Assembly (NCBI GenBank): GCA_041908765.1
Contig: JAYREU010000022.1
Location: forward strand, 1-51,288
DNA: 51,288 nt
Reading direction: 5' to 3'
From: CAYUST01 sp041908765
Lineage (GTDB): Bacteria > Patescibacteriota > Gracilibacteria > Absconditabacterales > Absconditicoccaceae
Within the stretch, counting starts at the first letter, position 1. Every line of letters begins with the position of its first letter. The position numbers and the translations under genes are program-made. Below, piece by piece: positions 9,231 through 18,397 of this stretch. Under the pieces are notes generated by a model that saw nothing but the letters and a program-made list of their open reading frames with translations, had not been told where the DNA came from and made no database searches.

Positions 9231-10167
9231 TTCGTCAAAGAAAGGTCTGATAGTCGATACTAGCAATATAGTCCTTTGCTCTTTTATTGGTTACAAACTC
9301 ATGTCCATAGATGATATCTATTATTTTTCGATAGGCGTCATATCTCGAGGTGAAATAACGAAGATAATAGCTTTTGTACGCAGCAAAAAACGTGGCATCA
9401 ATCTCGACTACCTCTTTGGGAAGAACAATTACTATATCCTTTTGCATGTGGAAATAATGCGGAAGTTGATAGTAGTAGATACCAAGTTGATACCTTTGCT
9501 GATACCTTAGATAATTCTTTATGAGATCATAGACAAAAAATGCATTTCTATGGTTTCTTCGGCTTGTATATGAAAATACCAAGGCCGATACTTTTTGTCA
9601 GGCAAGAGGTATGGGTATATTTTTAGGTCATCCTAAGATCTTACTAGCTTTATTTCATCCTAAGATCTTACTAGCTTTATTTCATCCAAGAGAAAAGTTT
9701 TTGCCGATGAAGATTGGTTTATCGTCTTTTCAGGAAACAATCATATTTTCTCTGGTATAGTATGTTTGGTGATATACACAAAAATCTCTATAGCTAGGTT
9801 GTTTATGAGTACGAGAATGTGATGCGCCGTAGAGGACAGTCTGTATTTTTTTGTAGAGTACTGTGGAGGCGTCACTTTGACTTTCTTTCAACTCTTCATC
9901 TAGCGTTTTTCGTTCACGTTCAAAGAGATCCTGAGAGACCGGTCTACCAAGCATCTGTATATATGTTTCCCAGTTTTGTCCCTCAGGAAGTTCAATCTTA
10001 GTATACTCACCAAAGTAGGTTGGATCGGCGTCCACTACAGCCGAAAAATAGCTCTTGGGAGTGAGTGGCAAGTTCAAGGTTGTAGTATGTTCAAGAAGGT
10101 GAGGAATAAGATCAGATACCTTTCCCTCTTGATATATAGGAGGAGTTTTTATAGTTATGGTGTACAT
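9205..10167 (-). CDS. M16 (insulinase)-like zinc peptidase, short
   Basis: 320 residues. HLLEH (His23, Glu26, His27) is the inverted HxxEH zinc motif of M16 peptidases. The downstream FERERKTLDEELKE supplies the expected third Glu. YRDFCVYHQTYYTRENMIVS matches the family segment before the NM motif. The N-terminal strands usual before HxxEH are short and the whole protein is only about three quarters of a typical M16 domain, so it may be divergent or have altered activity. A 27-base tandem duplication sits in the middle. The C-terminus is encoded by the terminator of the opposite gene. Confidence 0.65.
9628..9687 (-). repeat. In-frame 27-bp tandem duplication in the M16-like gene
   Basis: Two perfect 27-base units (9628-9654 and 9655-9681) plus the first 6 bases of a third. 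In protein they give GNKASKILG twice, each opening with a TGA glycine and closing with GGA. Confidence 0.9.
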
Positions 10168-10274
10168 AGATTCTTTACCAGTAAATACCTAGTATGGTAT
10201 GATTTATGATGCCAGAATCAATCTAGTTTATAATTATAAGGAATATGAAGTTCTTCACAATTATTCTGTGGTAC

Positions 10275-10547
10275 TTAGTATTTCCGTGAAATATCTCCAT
10301 CGGGTTTGACGAATGGTTGTTTGACGAGAGGATCAGGGTCGCATTTTACTTCTGGAGTTGAGCTTGCATCAGAGAGGGTTTGAGAGATGTCTAGTTGTGT
10401 CTGCTTGTTGATGCGGGCGTTGATGAATGCCGATTCTTCATCGATCCGTGATTGACCGTTGTTTAACGTAGGTGGGATAGAATTATTCATGAGGAGATTA
10501 AAGTACAAAAATATAAATGAAATGAGTAATACAAAAATGAAGTACAT
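10275..10547 (-). CDS. Small membrane-anchored protein
   Basis: 90 residues. An N-terminal hydrophobic helix (YFIFVLLISFIFLYFNLLM) is followed by a polar, Asp/Ser-rich tail with VKCDPDPLVKQPF. It looks like a single-pass anchored protein with a periplasmic or outer tail. There is no recognised family, and no TGA codon. Confidence 0.55.
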   Translation of the reverse strand: MYFIFVLLISFIFLYFNLLMNNSIPPTLNNGQSRIDEESAFINARINKQTQLDISQTLSDASSTPEVKCDPDPLVKQPFVKPDGDISRKY

Positions 10548-10660
10548 ACACTGAAGTATGCAGAGATGTGTACTTACTCGCCCAAAACATTGAGAACTTG
10601 TCTAGAATTCGTTTCAATGGATGAGTAGAGATGAGTACGCTGTGTTAAATTATTAGGTAT

Positions 10661-10694
10661 AAAAAAATCCCCTTCCTGTGATAGGAAGAGGATT
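10661..10694 (-). terminator. Rho-independent terminator with no CDS in front
   Basis: Read on the minus strand, AATCCTCTTCCT pairs AGGAAGGGGATT followed by TTTTTT. The plus strand lacks a T run. No convincing minus-strand gene lies between it and element B at 10963, so it should end a non-coding transcript. Confidence 0.75.
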
Positions 10695-10962
10695 CTTGTG
10701 AGGTGATATGGCGGAATATTTATCTGTTCATATCATAACTGGCCTCAACGAGAAAACTCTTCCTTTGGACGAACCAAACGAAGTGATAGCTTTTTCTCAT
10801 ACAGAGGTGCAGTTGCTTCATATATACCTAATAACAATTAAACACATATGCAGTATACATATATTGGAGGGAAAAGCAAGTTTTTGTTTACTATATTTGT
10901 TGTTGGTGACTTACAACTACGACTCAAGTAATACTGTTTGGCTATAATATAATATTTTTTAC
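10695..10962. other. Intergenic stretch, possible non-coding RNA on the minus strand
   Basis: No family-like ORF. A 33-residue minus ORF (MKQLHLCMRKSYHFVW...) is weak. The orphan terminator at 10661-10694 suggests a transcript of up to 290 bases through this stretch or from element B. AT-rich TATTATATTATAG near 10940-10952 on the minus strand could serve as a -10 region. I cannot assign an RNA family. Confidence 0.35.
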
Positions 10963-11239
10963 GCCCCTGCCGGGTGGCCTACTTTTTGGCATGACCCAAA
11001 AAGTCACTAAAGTATCACAGAGTCAATCAAAAAAATTTATGTAATAAATTTTTTTGAAGACTCAGTAGAAGCAAAAAACTCTAGTACCCTAAAGGGCATA
11101 AAGTCGTGCAGGTCTTCCGTAACACTACTTATTATTTTACAAATACGAAGCAAACTCACTCCCAGAGGGACCCGTGAGTTTGCTAATGAGAACATGGTTT
11201 AATAAGTAACGTCTAAAATTCTCAGACTTGTGCACGACC
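10963..11239 (+). repeat. Structured dispersed element, copy B (long form)
   Basis: Hairpin 1 is ACTTTTTGG (10981-10989) with CCAAAAAGT (10996-11004). An extra A/T hairpin follows (AAATTTATG... TAAATTT). The closing stem is GTCGTGCA (11103-11110) with TGCACGAC (11231-11238). The central arm AGCAAACTCAC/GTGAGTTTGCT is 11 perfect pairs capped by TCCC-AGA-GGGA. Arm sequences differ from A, C and E yet still pair. Confidence 0.87.
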
Positions 11240-11343
11240 GCCTTTAAGTACAGGTTGTAGTACACAAACTTTATGTCGAGTTCTGTCTATGTATTTATAG
11301 TTCTTTGCTTGTGTCTTGAGAGGTGGAATAATATAACCACGAG

Positions 11344-11366
11344 TCCCTAAGCACAAGGCTTAGGGA
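11344..11366. other. Perfect hairpin
   Basis: TCCCTAAGC pairs GCTTAGGGA around ACAAG. It has no T run on either side, so it is not a terminator. Its role is unknown. Confidence 0.4.
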
Positions 11367-11424
11367 TCATTGTGACAATCATTCAAATTTTACTAACGTA
11401 AAGTTTTCATGAAGTCACAAAGAA

Positions 11425-11672
11425 TAAAAAAAGGACACAGATGCTGTGTCCTAAGTCTTGCCGAAGCAAAAGTTAGGAAGGGAAATGTGGGAATACCCAT
11501 TCATCGATACATGAGGAGACAAGAACAAGATCCGTGTGTCTTCGTGTATCGATGATTCCCTTCCTAAAGAAGATGAATCGCGTCGTCCCTGTTGTCAGAG
11601 AGCGTACGTGTTTTGTTTGCTTTTTGTCAGGTGGATTTAGTTTTTGTTTTGATGAGTACACTATACTGCTGG
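11425..11672 (-). ncRNA. Candidate structured small RNA, about 245 nt
   Basis: On the minus strand a TATAAT box lies at 11679-11684 and a terminator (AGGACACAG/CTGTGTCCT then T7) at 11425-11452. Between them lie nested stems: 11475-11483 pairs 11557-11565 (9 bp) and 11501-11510 pairs 11546-11555 (10 bp). A 62-residue GTG-initiated ORF fits inside but has no family-like features and would span these stems. The size and long-hairpin layout recall 6S RNA, but I see no decisive 6S signature. Confidence 0.5.
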
Positions 11673-11678
11673 ACAGAA

Positions 11679-11684
11679 ATTATA
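11679..11684 (-). promoter_or_regulatory. -10 box of the candidate small RNA
   Basis: A perfect TATAAT on the minus strand, about 7 bases before the proposed RNA start. No good -35 is visible at the usual distance. Confidence 0.4.
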
Positions 11685-11769
11685 CAAGTCTTTTACAGTA
11701 TAATCCGCTACGTGTTGGTTATCATATATGTCTCTATTTATGTATGTATGTATTGACACAAAGTTAGTG

Positions 11770-13017
11770 CTATTTGAAGAAGGTGTGTAACTGAGAAATA
11801 TGTTTGCAGGTCGTGTGGTCAATAAGGGCTTGATCTCAGGCTTCTTTGGCTCTCTTGGTATGCAAATACGCGGGAGTGACTTGACCTCACAATCCGAGTT
11901 CTCCTACAAAAAGATGTGCTTGCGGTGCAGGTACGTTGTGCCACTGACTCAGCAGTGATGCTGCGATAGCGAGGTCGAGACCTGTGTCATCAGATGATCG
12001 TCCTCCAGGAATATTCACATAAACATCGTGAAATCACAAACCAATTTTGCAGTATCTTTCAAGGATTGCGAGGATGAGTTGTACTCTCTGGTTCTCTACT
12101 CACAAGGCAACTCTTTGTGGATACTTGCCGTTAGCCTTATTTATCAATGCTTCGATAGTGATGATGACGGGTCTGCCATTGTCAATTCAGATGGTTTGTA
12201 CGCTACCAGGATGTAGATTCTTGTTTATGCCTACAAGCACTGCAGGGAGTAGTCCGGTGGGGGCCATCGTAAATACGCCCATATCATCACTACTTCCAAA
12301 TCTATTTTTTTTGGCTCTCAAAAATCTTTTGTCGGAGTGTCTCTCACTTTCGAGATAGAGGACGACGTCGACTAAATGTTCAAGATATTTGGGTCCAGCA
12401 ATTTCACCACCTTTGGTGATGTGACCGATGATGAAGGCGATCGTTCAGGTTTGTTTGCAATAGATGTTGATAAGCTCCGCACACTGTCTGACTTGCGTCG
12501 GTGATCAGGCAATACTACCAATACCTGGTGTTTGGATGGTTTGAATAGAATCAATACAGATGATCGCAGGTTTACTGCGTTCCAATTCTGTTTGGATATT
12601 TTCCCAATCGGTTTCAGAGAGTACGGTGATGTGTTTGGTTTCTCAGACGAGTCTTTGGAGTCTTTGTTGCACCGCATCGGCGGTTTCTTCGGCGGTGATG
12701 TAGAGGACAGAAGGGAGTGGCGTGAGTGCATTGAGCAACTGCAACATAATCGTGGACTTACCAACACCAGGCTCACCTGCTAACAGATAGACGCCACCGG
12801 GCTGAAGGTTGGATTGTAGGGCTCTTGCAAGTTCTGCTTGGTTGATCGTGTAGTTTTGTGTATGGGTCATATCAAGACGAGGTCATTTCTTGGCTCACTT
12901 TCCGCTAGATTTACTTGTACCATCACGAAAAGCCACCAAGGTCCCAAAGGTTTGGCATGCGGGGCATTTCCCGAGCTTCGTCATCGACTGATAGCCACAA
13001 TCTGTACACACAAACAT
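11770..13017 (-). CDS. radA: DNA repair protein RadA (Sms)
   Basis: 415 residues. The N-terminal C4 zinc finger is CTDCGYQ...GKCPAC. The Walker A is GEPGVGKST. ITAEET and IICIDSIQTI (Walker B) follow. The RadA-specific LRAKKNRFGSSDDMG is present. The C-terminal Lon-like domain has PGGRSSDDTGLDLAIAAS. RadA is a branch-migration helicase in homologous recombination. Around ten TGA glycines join the pieces, including VG-like turns in the Lon domain. The ATG at 13017 starts right before the zinc finger. Confidence 0.94.
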
Positions 13018-13153
13018 GCGTAATTCCTACAAAATAAGAGATGTTATCCTATCGGTTTTGTGCTCGAAAACAAGGAAGAGGGAAAGAATAAATGCAGAAT
13101 AAAACATTATTTCACATACTTTTGAGAAAATAGCAATAATCTGTTGCAAAAGA
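13018..13153. other. Divergent promoter region between radA and the 13154 gene
   Basis: 136 bases, AT-rich, between two divergent genes. I can make out no clean consensus promoter. Nothing else is visible. Confidence 0.3.
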
Positions 13154-13504
13154 ATGATTCATATGTATCTTGTGTGTCAAAAAATTATGGATATGCAAAG
13201 ATATAAAATTTTCTCACTAGTAAGTCCTAGTGGTCAAAAAGTCCTTGAATTTTCACTCCCCGATCAATTAGTGATCTACCGTCCTTTCGATTATTTCTAT
13301 CTGCGTGCAACAAAAGAAAAAACACTCATCATCAAGGAGAGACTACAGGAAAACATCGTCCTCACCATCTCCTGCAAGGGATCTTCTGTGGAGTGTAAGT
13401 ACTCTAAGGGACTAGGGTATGCATTGGAATGTAATCCAGAAGTGATGTCGACCAAGGCGAGTTACACGGATGGGAGTGAGGTAGTTGCTTTCAGGAGAAG
13501 TTGA
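13154..13504 (+). CDS. Unknown 116-residue protein that appears to end at TGA
   Basis: The frame reads as a plausible soluble protein (YKIFSLVSPSGQKVLEFSLP, then VIYRPFDYFYLRATKEK). ATGs at 13163, 13187 and 13193 are alternative starts. The frame meets TGA at 13502-13504 and a strong terminator begins 14 bases later. With TGA as glycine the next in-frame stop is TAG at 13736-13738, beyond the terminator and 166 bases into the opposite Nudix gene. No frame has TAA or TAG between 13500 and the terminator. No family is recognised. Confidence 0.5.
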   Translation: MIHMYLVCQKIMDMQRYKIFSLVSPSGQKVLEFSLPDQLVIYRPFDYFYLRATKEKTLIIKERLQENIVLTISCKGSSVECKYSKGLGYALECNPEVMSTKASYTDGSEVVAFRRS

Positions 13505-13517
13505 AGAGAAAGAACAG

Positions 13518-13549
13518 AAAGGGCCTGCGATTCGCAGGCCCTTTTTTCT
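13518..13549. terminator. Bidirectional terminator between convergent genes
   Basis: AAAGGGCCTGCGA pairs TCGCAGGCCCTTT, followed by T's on the plus strand and a T-rich stretch on the minus strand. It is shared by the 13154 gene and the Nudix gene. Confidence 0.9.
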
Positions 13550-13572
13550 TGTTCTTTTTTCGTACGTATTCT

Positions 13573-14082
13573 TTATGCACTGCTGTTTCTGGGAAACATA
13601 TGTAGTCATCACTCTATAGAATCTACAAACGTGTCACGAGCGTTCTGTAGTGCAACTTCTAGTTCTACTGGAGTAAACCACTTCATTTGTTCTACTGCGC
13701 CTACTTCAGGCACAATTTTTTCTTTATCATCCCTATAGACCAACAAATACCGTTGGGTAAAGTGTTTCCAGTGTTTGTCTGTATAGTCCTTGGGTCCTTC
13801 CACAAGCTCTTGTTCCGTTATGCGAATCCCCGTTTCTTCTTGGATTTCCTTACATATGTTTTCGATATAGGTTTCTCCTTGTTCGACGGTACCTGCTACT
13901 GCTGGTCATCGTTTACCGGGGTTGTGTTTTTTGGTAAAGGCTCTTTGGGCCAATAGTATGTTACCCTCACCATCTACTACTCGACAAGCAGAAACTCTGT
14001 AGACATCATCAGTGGTGATATCCGCCCTTTCTTTATGTCAAATGATGGTGTCGGAGAGATCGACGATAGGAATGAGAGACAC
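13573..14082 (-). CDS. Nudix hydrolase
   Basis: 169 residues. The Nudix box lies in GTVEQGETYIENI and CKEIQEETGI, matching Gx5Ex7REUxEExGU except that the box Arg is Lys. KKHNPGKRGPAVAG precedes it, as in isopentenyl-diphosphate isomerase-like and MutT-like Nudix proteins. The substrate cannot be named. The start is a GTG at 14082 just after an in-frame TAA. The C-terminus GGLHMFPRNSSA is reached through two adjacent TGA glycines. Confidence 0.82.
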
Positions 14083-14111
14083 GGTTTATCTTATTTCTTA
14101 AATCTTAATTC

Positions 14112-14170
14112 TAGTCACGAGCCACCCTACCCATACGGGCACCGAGGCCTTTCTAAAAGGGGGAGTACGT
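14112..14170 (-). repeat. Intergenic repeat family 2, copy 2
   Basis: The reverse complement of this stretch matches 1336-1410 (CCTTTTAGAAAGGCC, then GGTGCCCGTATGGGTAG). The CCCTTTCTAAAAGGGGG palindrome is also present at 31238-31254. Confidence 0.55.
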
Positions 14171-14202
14171 TGCTGGGGCAAGATGAAAGTAATGTAAGGC
14201 GA

Positions 14203-14715
14203 TTATGCAGCGTGTGGTTCGTTGCGGGTTTTGAGTAAGTAGGGGAAATGTGTCACGAAGAGGAGGAGGAAGAGGAATCACCAAACCATCCCACCAATCA
14301 TATTATCTTTGGTTTGAAAATGTCTTTGATTGATGATCCTAGTCTCTGCATCAGCTTTGCACTTAGCAATTTCTTCGGGTGTTTTTTGTTTGGGTTGTGC
14401 TGCAGGATCTGCAGGAATAGCGGTCTTGCCATCCACATAATTATAGACAGGCGAGGGTTGTACTTCACAATTTTGTACTTCATAATACATGCCGTTTCAC
14501 GCCATGTACTCTGCATCTGACACCATGACCGTAAGCATCCATTGATAGAGAGCCGTCCCTGCCGCTATAACGAATCACAAGATACTTACCGTAGTCACGA
14601 TAGTGAGATAGAATTTGAGTACGGAGAAATTCTTTTCTTTGACCATGGAGATAGTGATTATGATTAAAATAATAATGGTAGTAATAATGCTACTCGGGAT
14701 GAGGATATCAAGCAT
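14203..14715 (-). CDS. Unknown membrane protein
   Basis: 170 residues from ATG 14715. An upstream TTG at 14760 would add 15. Two N-terminal hydrophobic segments (SSIITTIIILIIITISM, then LTIVTTVSILGFVIAAG) are followed by a polar domain with NCEVQPSPVYNYVDG and a Lys/Pro-rich stretch. A C-terminal hydrophobic GFLFLLLFVTHF follows. TGA is used as glycine three times. No family is recognised. Confidence 0.6.
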
Positions 14716-14869
14716 GAGGTGAAAATATACTACTACTAAAACAAAATCATCATATACCAAAAATAACCTTTTTCAAGTGCCAGACCAACTTTCCCCCATT
14801 AACTGTACATTTATCAAAAAGTCATAAATAGACTTGATTTTATCTCCGGAATACATATTGTGTTGAGGT

Positions 14870-15145
14870 ATGAAAATTATTATCCATCTTTTGCTGGTGG
14901 GAATGTGCTTCATATACTTCGATGTGTCAGATGCTTTGCATGCTGATGGATCGAGTATCCCTACGCAAACTAGTAGTTTGCCTACGGATGTTGCCGTATT
15001 GCCTGTGCAAGCATTGCCTGGCCTATCTCTTGCTACTCATTCCAGAGTTATTGAGGAATACGGTACTCCAATGGGTGAAAAAAAGTTTGTGATAGGAAAG
15101 CGATTCCTACCACCCGGGCCACGGCCCGACACTTGACGATCTTAA
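14870..15145 (+). CDS. Small secreted protein
   Basis: 91 residues. The N-terminal signal peptide (KIIIHLLLVGMCFIYF) likely ends near DALHADG. The mature part is short, Ser/Pro/Leu-rich and ends PGPRPDTGRS, with the G encoded by TGA two codons before TAA. A terminator follows eight bases later. The function is unknown. Confidence 0.6.
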
Positions 15146-15152
15146 ATCATGC

Positions 15153-15184
15153 TGGGTCTCTGTAATACAGGGGCCCTTTTTTGT
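15153..15184 (+). terminator. Rho-independent terminator
   Basis: GGGTCTCTG pairs CAGGGGCCC (one mismatch) followed by TTTTTT. It ends the small secreted-protein transcript. Confidence 0.75.
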
Positions 15185-15450
15185 TACACAAAAAATAACC
15201 CTTATCACCAAAAGTGTTATGCACTTTTGGGAGGCGGGAAACTTTTTTATTTTTAGAAAAAAATTCTGAAAAACTATTAATTTCCTCATGTTTTATCTTG
15301 CAAAAAATTTTATGTATAGTATAGTGAAGCATAGGGTGTTCTCATAGTGTTGTGCACGTATCCGTGCACGGTTTAATCGTTTTATTTTGAAGTCGCGCCG
15401 CCTGGCGTGACTTTTTCTTACATTTTTATTTTTCTTATATTTTTATACAA
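15185..15450 (+). ncRNA. Intergenic stretch with a candidate small RNA at about 15330-15416
   Basis: TTGCAA (about 15298-15303) and TATAGT (about 15319-15324) form a possible promoter. Downstream lies hairpin GTGCACG/CGTGCAC (15352-15369). A terminator-like stem AGTCGCGCC/GGCGTGACT then T5 (15391-15416) follows. No ORF fits. Together they would make an RNA of roughly 85 bases. The rest of the stretch is AT-rich without clear features. Confidence 0.35.
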
Positions 15451-15481
15451 AAAATTACTCCCTAGGAATTCCTAGGGAGTA
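15448..15481 (-). terminator. Perfect-palindrome terminator of the HEYTH lipoprotein gene
   Basis: ACTCCCTAGGAATTCCTAGGGAGT (15457-15480) is a perfect palindrome. On the minus strand it is followed by AATTTTTT. Confidence 0.8.
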
Positions 15482-15494
15482 GTATACATGGGCA

Positions 15495-16385
15495 CTACAA
15501 TGCGGTAGTGGTGGTTTTTGCTGATTCACTCATCTGTTGATAGAATGCGCCGACCGCAAAAATAAGATTATTTACGGTAGCAACATTGAGTTGTTCTTTT
15601 TGTTCGAGATCGTACATAGCTACGATCATGTTGAAATCTTGTGTCAAGAACCACCTCTCTAATTCAGGAACTCCCATACTATGAGCGAAGGTTTCACATG
15701 CACGAAACAATTTTTCATTAAATTCACCGTGATACATGTTTTTGGTGCTACTTATGAGTTTACTGAAGACTTGCGGATACACACGTTTAAAGTACACATA
15801 ACTTGCTATGCGGGATTCATATTCTCGTTCAAAAAACTCTTGTGTACAATCCTGTTCTGCATGCGTATATTCGTGCACCAGTGTAAGTTCGCTGGCTAGC
15901 ATGCTTTTGTATTTTGGCATTACTATCAAAGGCATACCATATGGTCCACTATGATCTTCAGTGTACGAAGGCGCAATCAATATGTCTGCATCGAAGTCCC
16001 CCCAAAGTATATTTGGTGAGCCCAATATAAAGACAAGACATGCTTTTTCTCCGTGATGAAAACAGGCATAGTTTCTTTCACCTAGATAGATACCTAAATG
16101 TACATCATCCAATGTTAAGCCAATTTTACCAAGAAGGAGAGATGCATATTGCTTGGTATTGTCTATCACGTCTTGCTCCATAGAGAGCATTTCGGGGAAT
16201 ACCTGTGGATACTGTTCTTCGAGAGTCAGAACTTCATCAGGTGATTTTTGGGGAGAGGTATTCTCCTTGACGAGGTTTGTTTCTACGACATCAGTCAGCG
16301 TTTCCTTTTTTTCACATCCTGTGTATGAGAAAGTAGAAAAAGCAAATGCCGCAATGCACACTAAAGTAAGTTTGTTAAGGTTCAT
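15495..16385 (-). CDS. Lipoprotein with a HExxH metallopeptidase motif
   Basis: 296 residues. A signal peptide with a lipobox-like SYTGC (Cys24) is followed by a low-complexity linker. A domain carrying LTLVHEYTHAEQDC then follows (His171, Glu172, His175), the zinc motif of gluzincin-type peptidases. A second cluster around FEREYESRIASYVYF could supply the third ligand (Glu). It has no obvious closer family. It is likely surface-anchored. Not one TGA codon occurs in the gene, unlike its neighbours. It has its own terminator. Confidence 0.65.
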   Translation of the reverse strand: MNLNKLTLVCIAAFAFSTFSYTGCEKKETLTDVVETNLVKENTSPQKSPDEVLTLEEQYPQVFPEMLSMEQDVIDNTKQYASLLLGKIGLTLDDVHLGIYLGERNYACFHHGEKACLVFILGSPNILWGDFDADILIAPSYTEDHSGPYGMPLIVMPKYKSMLASELTLVHEYTHAEQDCTQEFFEREYESRIASYVYFKRVYPQVFSKLISSTKNMYHGEFNEKLFRACETFAHSMGVPELERWFLTQDFNMIVAMYDLEQKEQLNVATVNNLIFAVGAFYQQMSESAKTTTTAL

Positions 16386-16507
16386 ACATTTATTTTTTTA
16401 TGTTTGGGAAATATAGTACGTTTGAGAACATACATTTTTCATTTGTTTTGTCAATGGTTGTAGTTATTTTTTGTACTTACCTTTATTGGTGTACAGAGAG
16501 TGAGGTT

Positions 16508-18289
16508 TTATTGTATTTCTAGTTCAAAACGGGCAGGATCAAAAGTGCTCGCATCTGAGATTACTATTATCCATTGTGGGTTGAGGGGCGTGCTGATTTC
16601 AATCATATCTCACCATAGTTTCCCTACTTCTACTATTTCTTGAGTGAGCCCAGTTCATTGGACTAATGTAACCAATCATTTACCATCGTTGATTAGGGTA
16701 ATGCTGTTGAGGGGGAGAAGTGGAGTAGTAGTTTCAAAGGGTATAACTACTTCTACTAGCTCTCCCAAGAGATCAACTGCTTGATCGAGTGAAATTACTA
16801 CTTCATAACGCAGCGCTGCATCAGTGGTCTTGGCGTAGGAAACAACAGTTCACTCTAATAGCTCTCCCTGCGCGCGAATGGTGACTTTTTTTCATAAACT
16901 AATATAAGGAAGTTCTTCCTCACTCAATGAAATACGTACTTCAGGGTTGCTATTATTACTCAAGGCGATGAGGGGTGTGCCTGGTGTGACCTCTTGTCCT
17001 ACATCAACAAATATTTCTTTCACCACTCATGAGATAGGTGCTTCAATGCTTAGTTTACTGATTTGGTGTTGCGCTTCTTGATAACTGACAGAAGCTTGTG
17101 CAATACTATTTTGGAGTGAGGCAAGGGTGGTTTGTTTTGTTTTTTGTGTCGTTGTTGCACTATTTTCAGCTCATTCAAGTCAAATTTCAGCGCGCGTTTG
17201 GGCATCTTGGAGATTTCTTTCAAGGAGTGAACGTTGTTGTTCGGCAATAGATATGCTCTGTGCTAGTGAGGCTTGGCCTTGTTGATAGGTAGCCAAAAAT
17301 GATTCCATAGCATTAGCTTGTGCATTGAGTGAGGAACGTTGTGCTTGGAGTGATGCAAGGAGACCATCAATAGTTGCTTGCATAGCGAGAAGAGATGCAG
17401 AAGAAAACTGGTCTGATGTTTCGGTATAGTCTAGCATCGTTTGCATAGATTCTATGAGCGTGGTAGCTGGAGTAAGTGCAGATTTGAGATTTTGGAGATG
17501 AGGCACTAGCTCGTCAGGATCTTGTGACGAAAGTTGAGGAATTGCTTGGAGCTCTGTTTGTCTATAAGCTGCTTTTGCATCACGGAGCGTGCTTGTGTTT
17601 CTCGCGCCGAGAAGTTGCTCAAAGGTATCGTTAGCGTATTTATACAAATCACTCATCCCCAAAATTTTATCACACTCATTGAGAATATTCTCTCTGAGAA
17701 TACGGATATCGTCCGTGAGAGACCTCACTGTCGTGAAATAGTTGTTGATGGTTTGTGTATCAGATTCGAGCTTGGTTGCATAATCAAAGTTTGCCTTGTT
17801 GAGTTCGGCATCCACTTGATCTAGTTGACGCTGGGTTGCTGAATCACTATTTTGTCCATCGGTACTATCTCGTTGGACTTGTGCTTGTCTCAGTGCAAGA
17901 CTACTGTCGGTGAGTGATTTTTCAATTCCCAATACCGTTGCATCGTAGGAAATCCTGGCTTGCTCTAGTGCAGTTCAGGCTCTTTTGACCGCGAAGGTGT
18001 ATGCTCAATTGGTGTCGTCGAGTTGGAGCAAAAGTTGGTTGGTAGTAACTTCGGTTCACAACTTTGGGGTAATGCTTCTCACTCTCCCAGCTACTTGACT
18101 GGAAATGACGATTTCTTGTCCGGCGGTTATCTTGCCTGTTTTGAGTAATTCGGGGCGTTGGGTAAGTGACTGAGCAGTGATAGTTTCAACAAAAAATGGT
18201 AGTTTAGCAGGAGCTTCTACGATTTTTGGGGCTCCACAACCACTGAGCACTAGGGAGGCACTAAGTACAAAGGGGACAATACGTTTCAT
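16508..18289 (-). CDS. Lipid-anchored HlyD/AcrA-type membrane fusion protein
   Basis: 593 residues. The signal MKRIVPFVLSASLVLSGCGAP has a good lipobox (LSGC). The first biotinyl-lipoyl half has GQEIVISSQVAGRV. A long alpha-helical hairpin spans about residues 90-400 (LRQAQVQRD, NAQANAMESFLATYQQGQAS). The second lipoyl half has SIEAPISGVVKEIFVDVG. Beta-barrel strands follow (PEVRISLSEEELP, LLEGTVVSYAKT). Such adaptors bridge an inner-membrane pump to an outer channel. No pump gene lies next to it. The start at Met 18289 is preferred over 18304. Confidence 0.9.
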
Positions 18290-18360
18290 AGAAATGGGAT
18301 ACATGTGGATAAATCTTGCTATAGTATAGGGATATTGACATAAAAAGCAAATTGTTTGTT

Positions 18361-18392
18361 ATAAAAAAACTTATCCGAGATGCTCGGATAAG
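18361..18392 (-). terminator. Rho-independent terminator
   Basis: CTTATCCGAG pairs CTCGGATAAG followed by T7 on the minus strand. It ends the 18398-18664 gene. Confidence 0.85.
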
Positions 18393-18397
18393 CCAGT

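Noticed and set aside
9628..9687. CRISPR-like repeat
   Set aside because: The two units are contiguous with no spacers and lie inside a coding frame.
11473..11661. 62-residue ORF starting at GTG on the minus strand
   Set aside because: It lies within nested perfect stems bounded by a promoter and a terminator and its sequence has no family-like features. I prefer a non-coding RNA.
15457..15480. 24-bp perfect palindrome as an operator or attachment site
   Set aside because: It is followed by a T run on the minus strand directly after the lipoprotein gene stop, so a terminator explains it.
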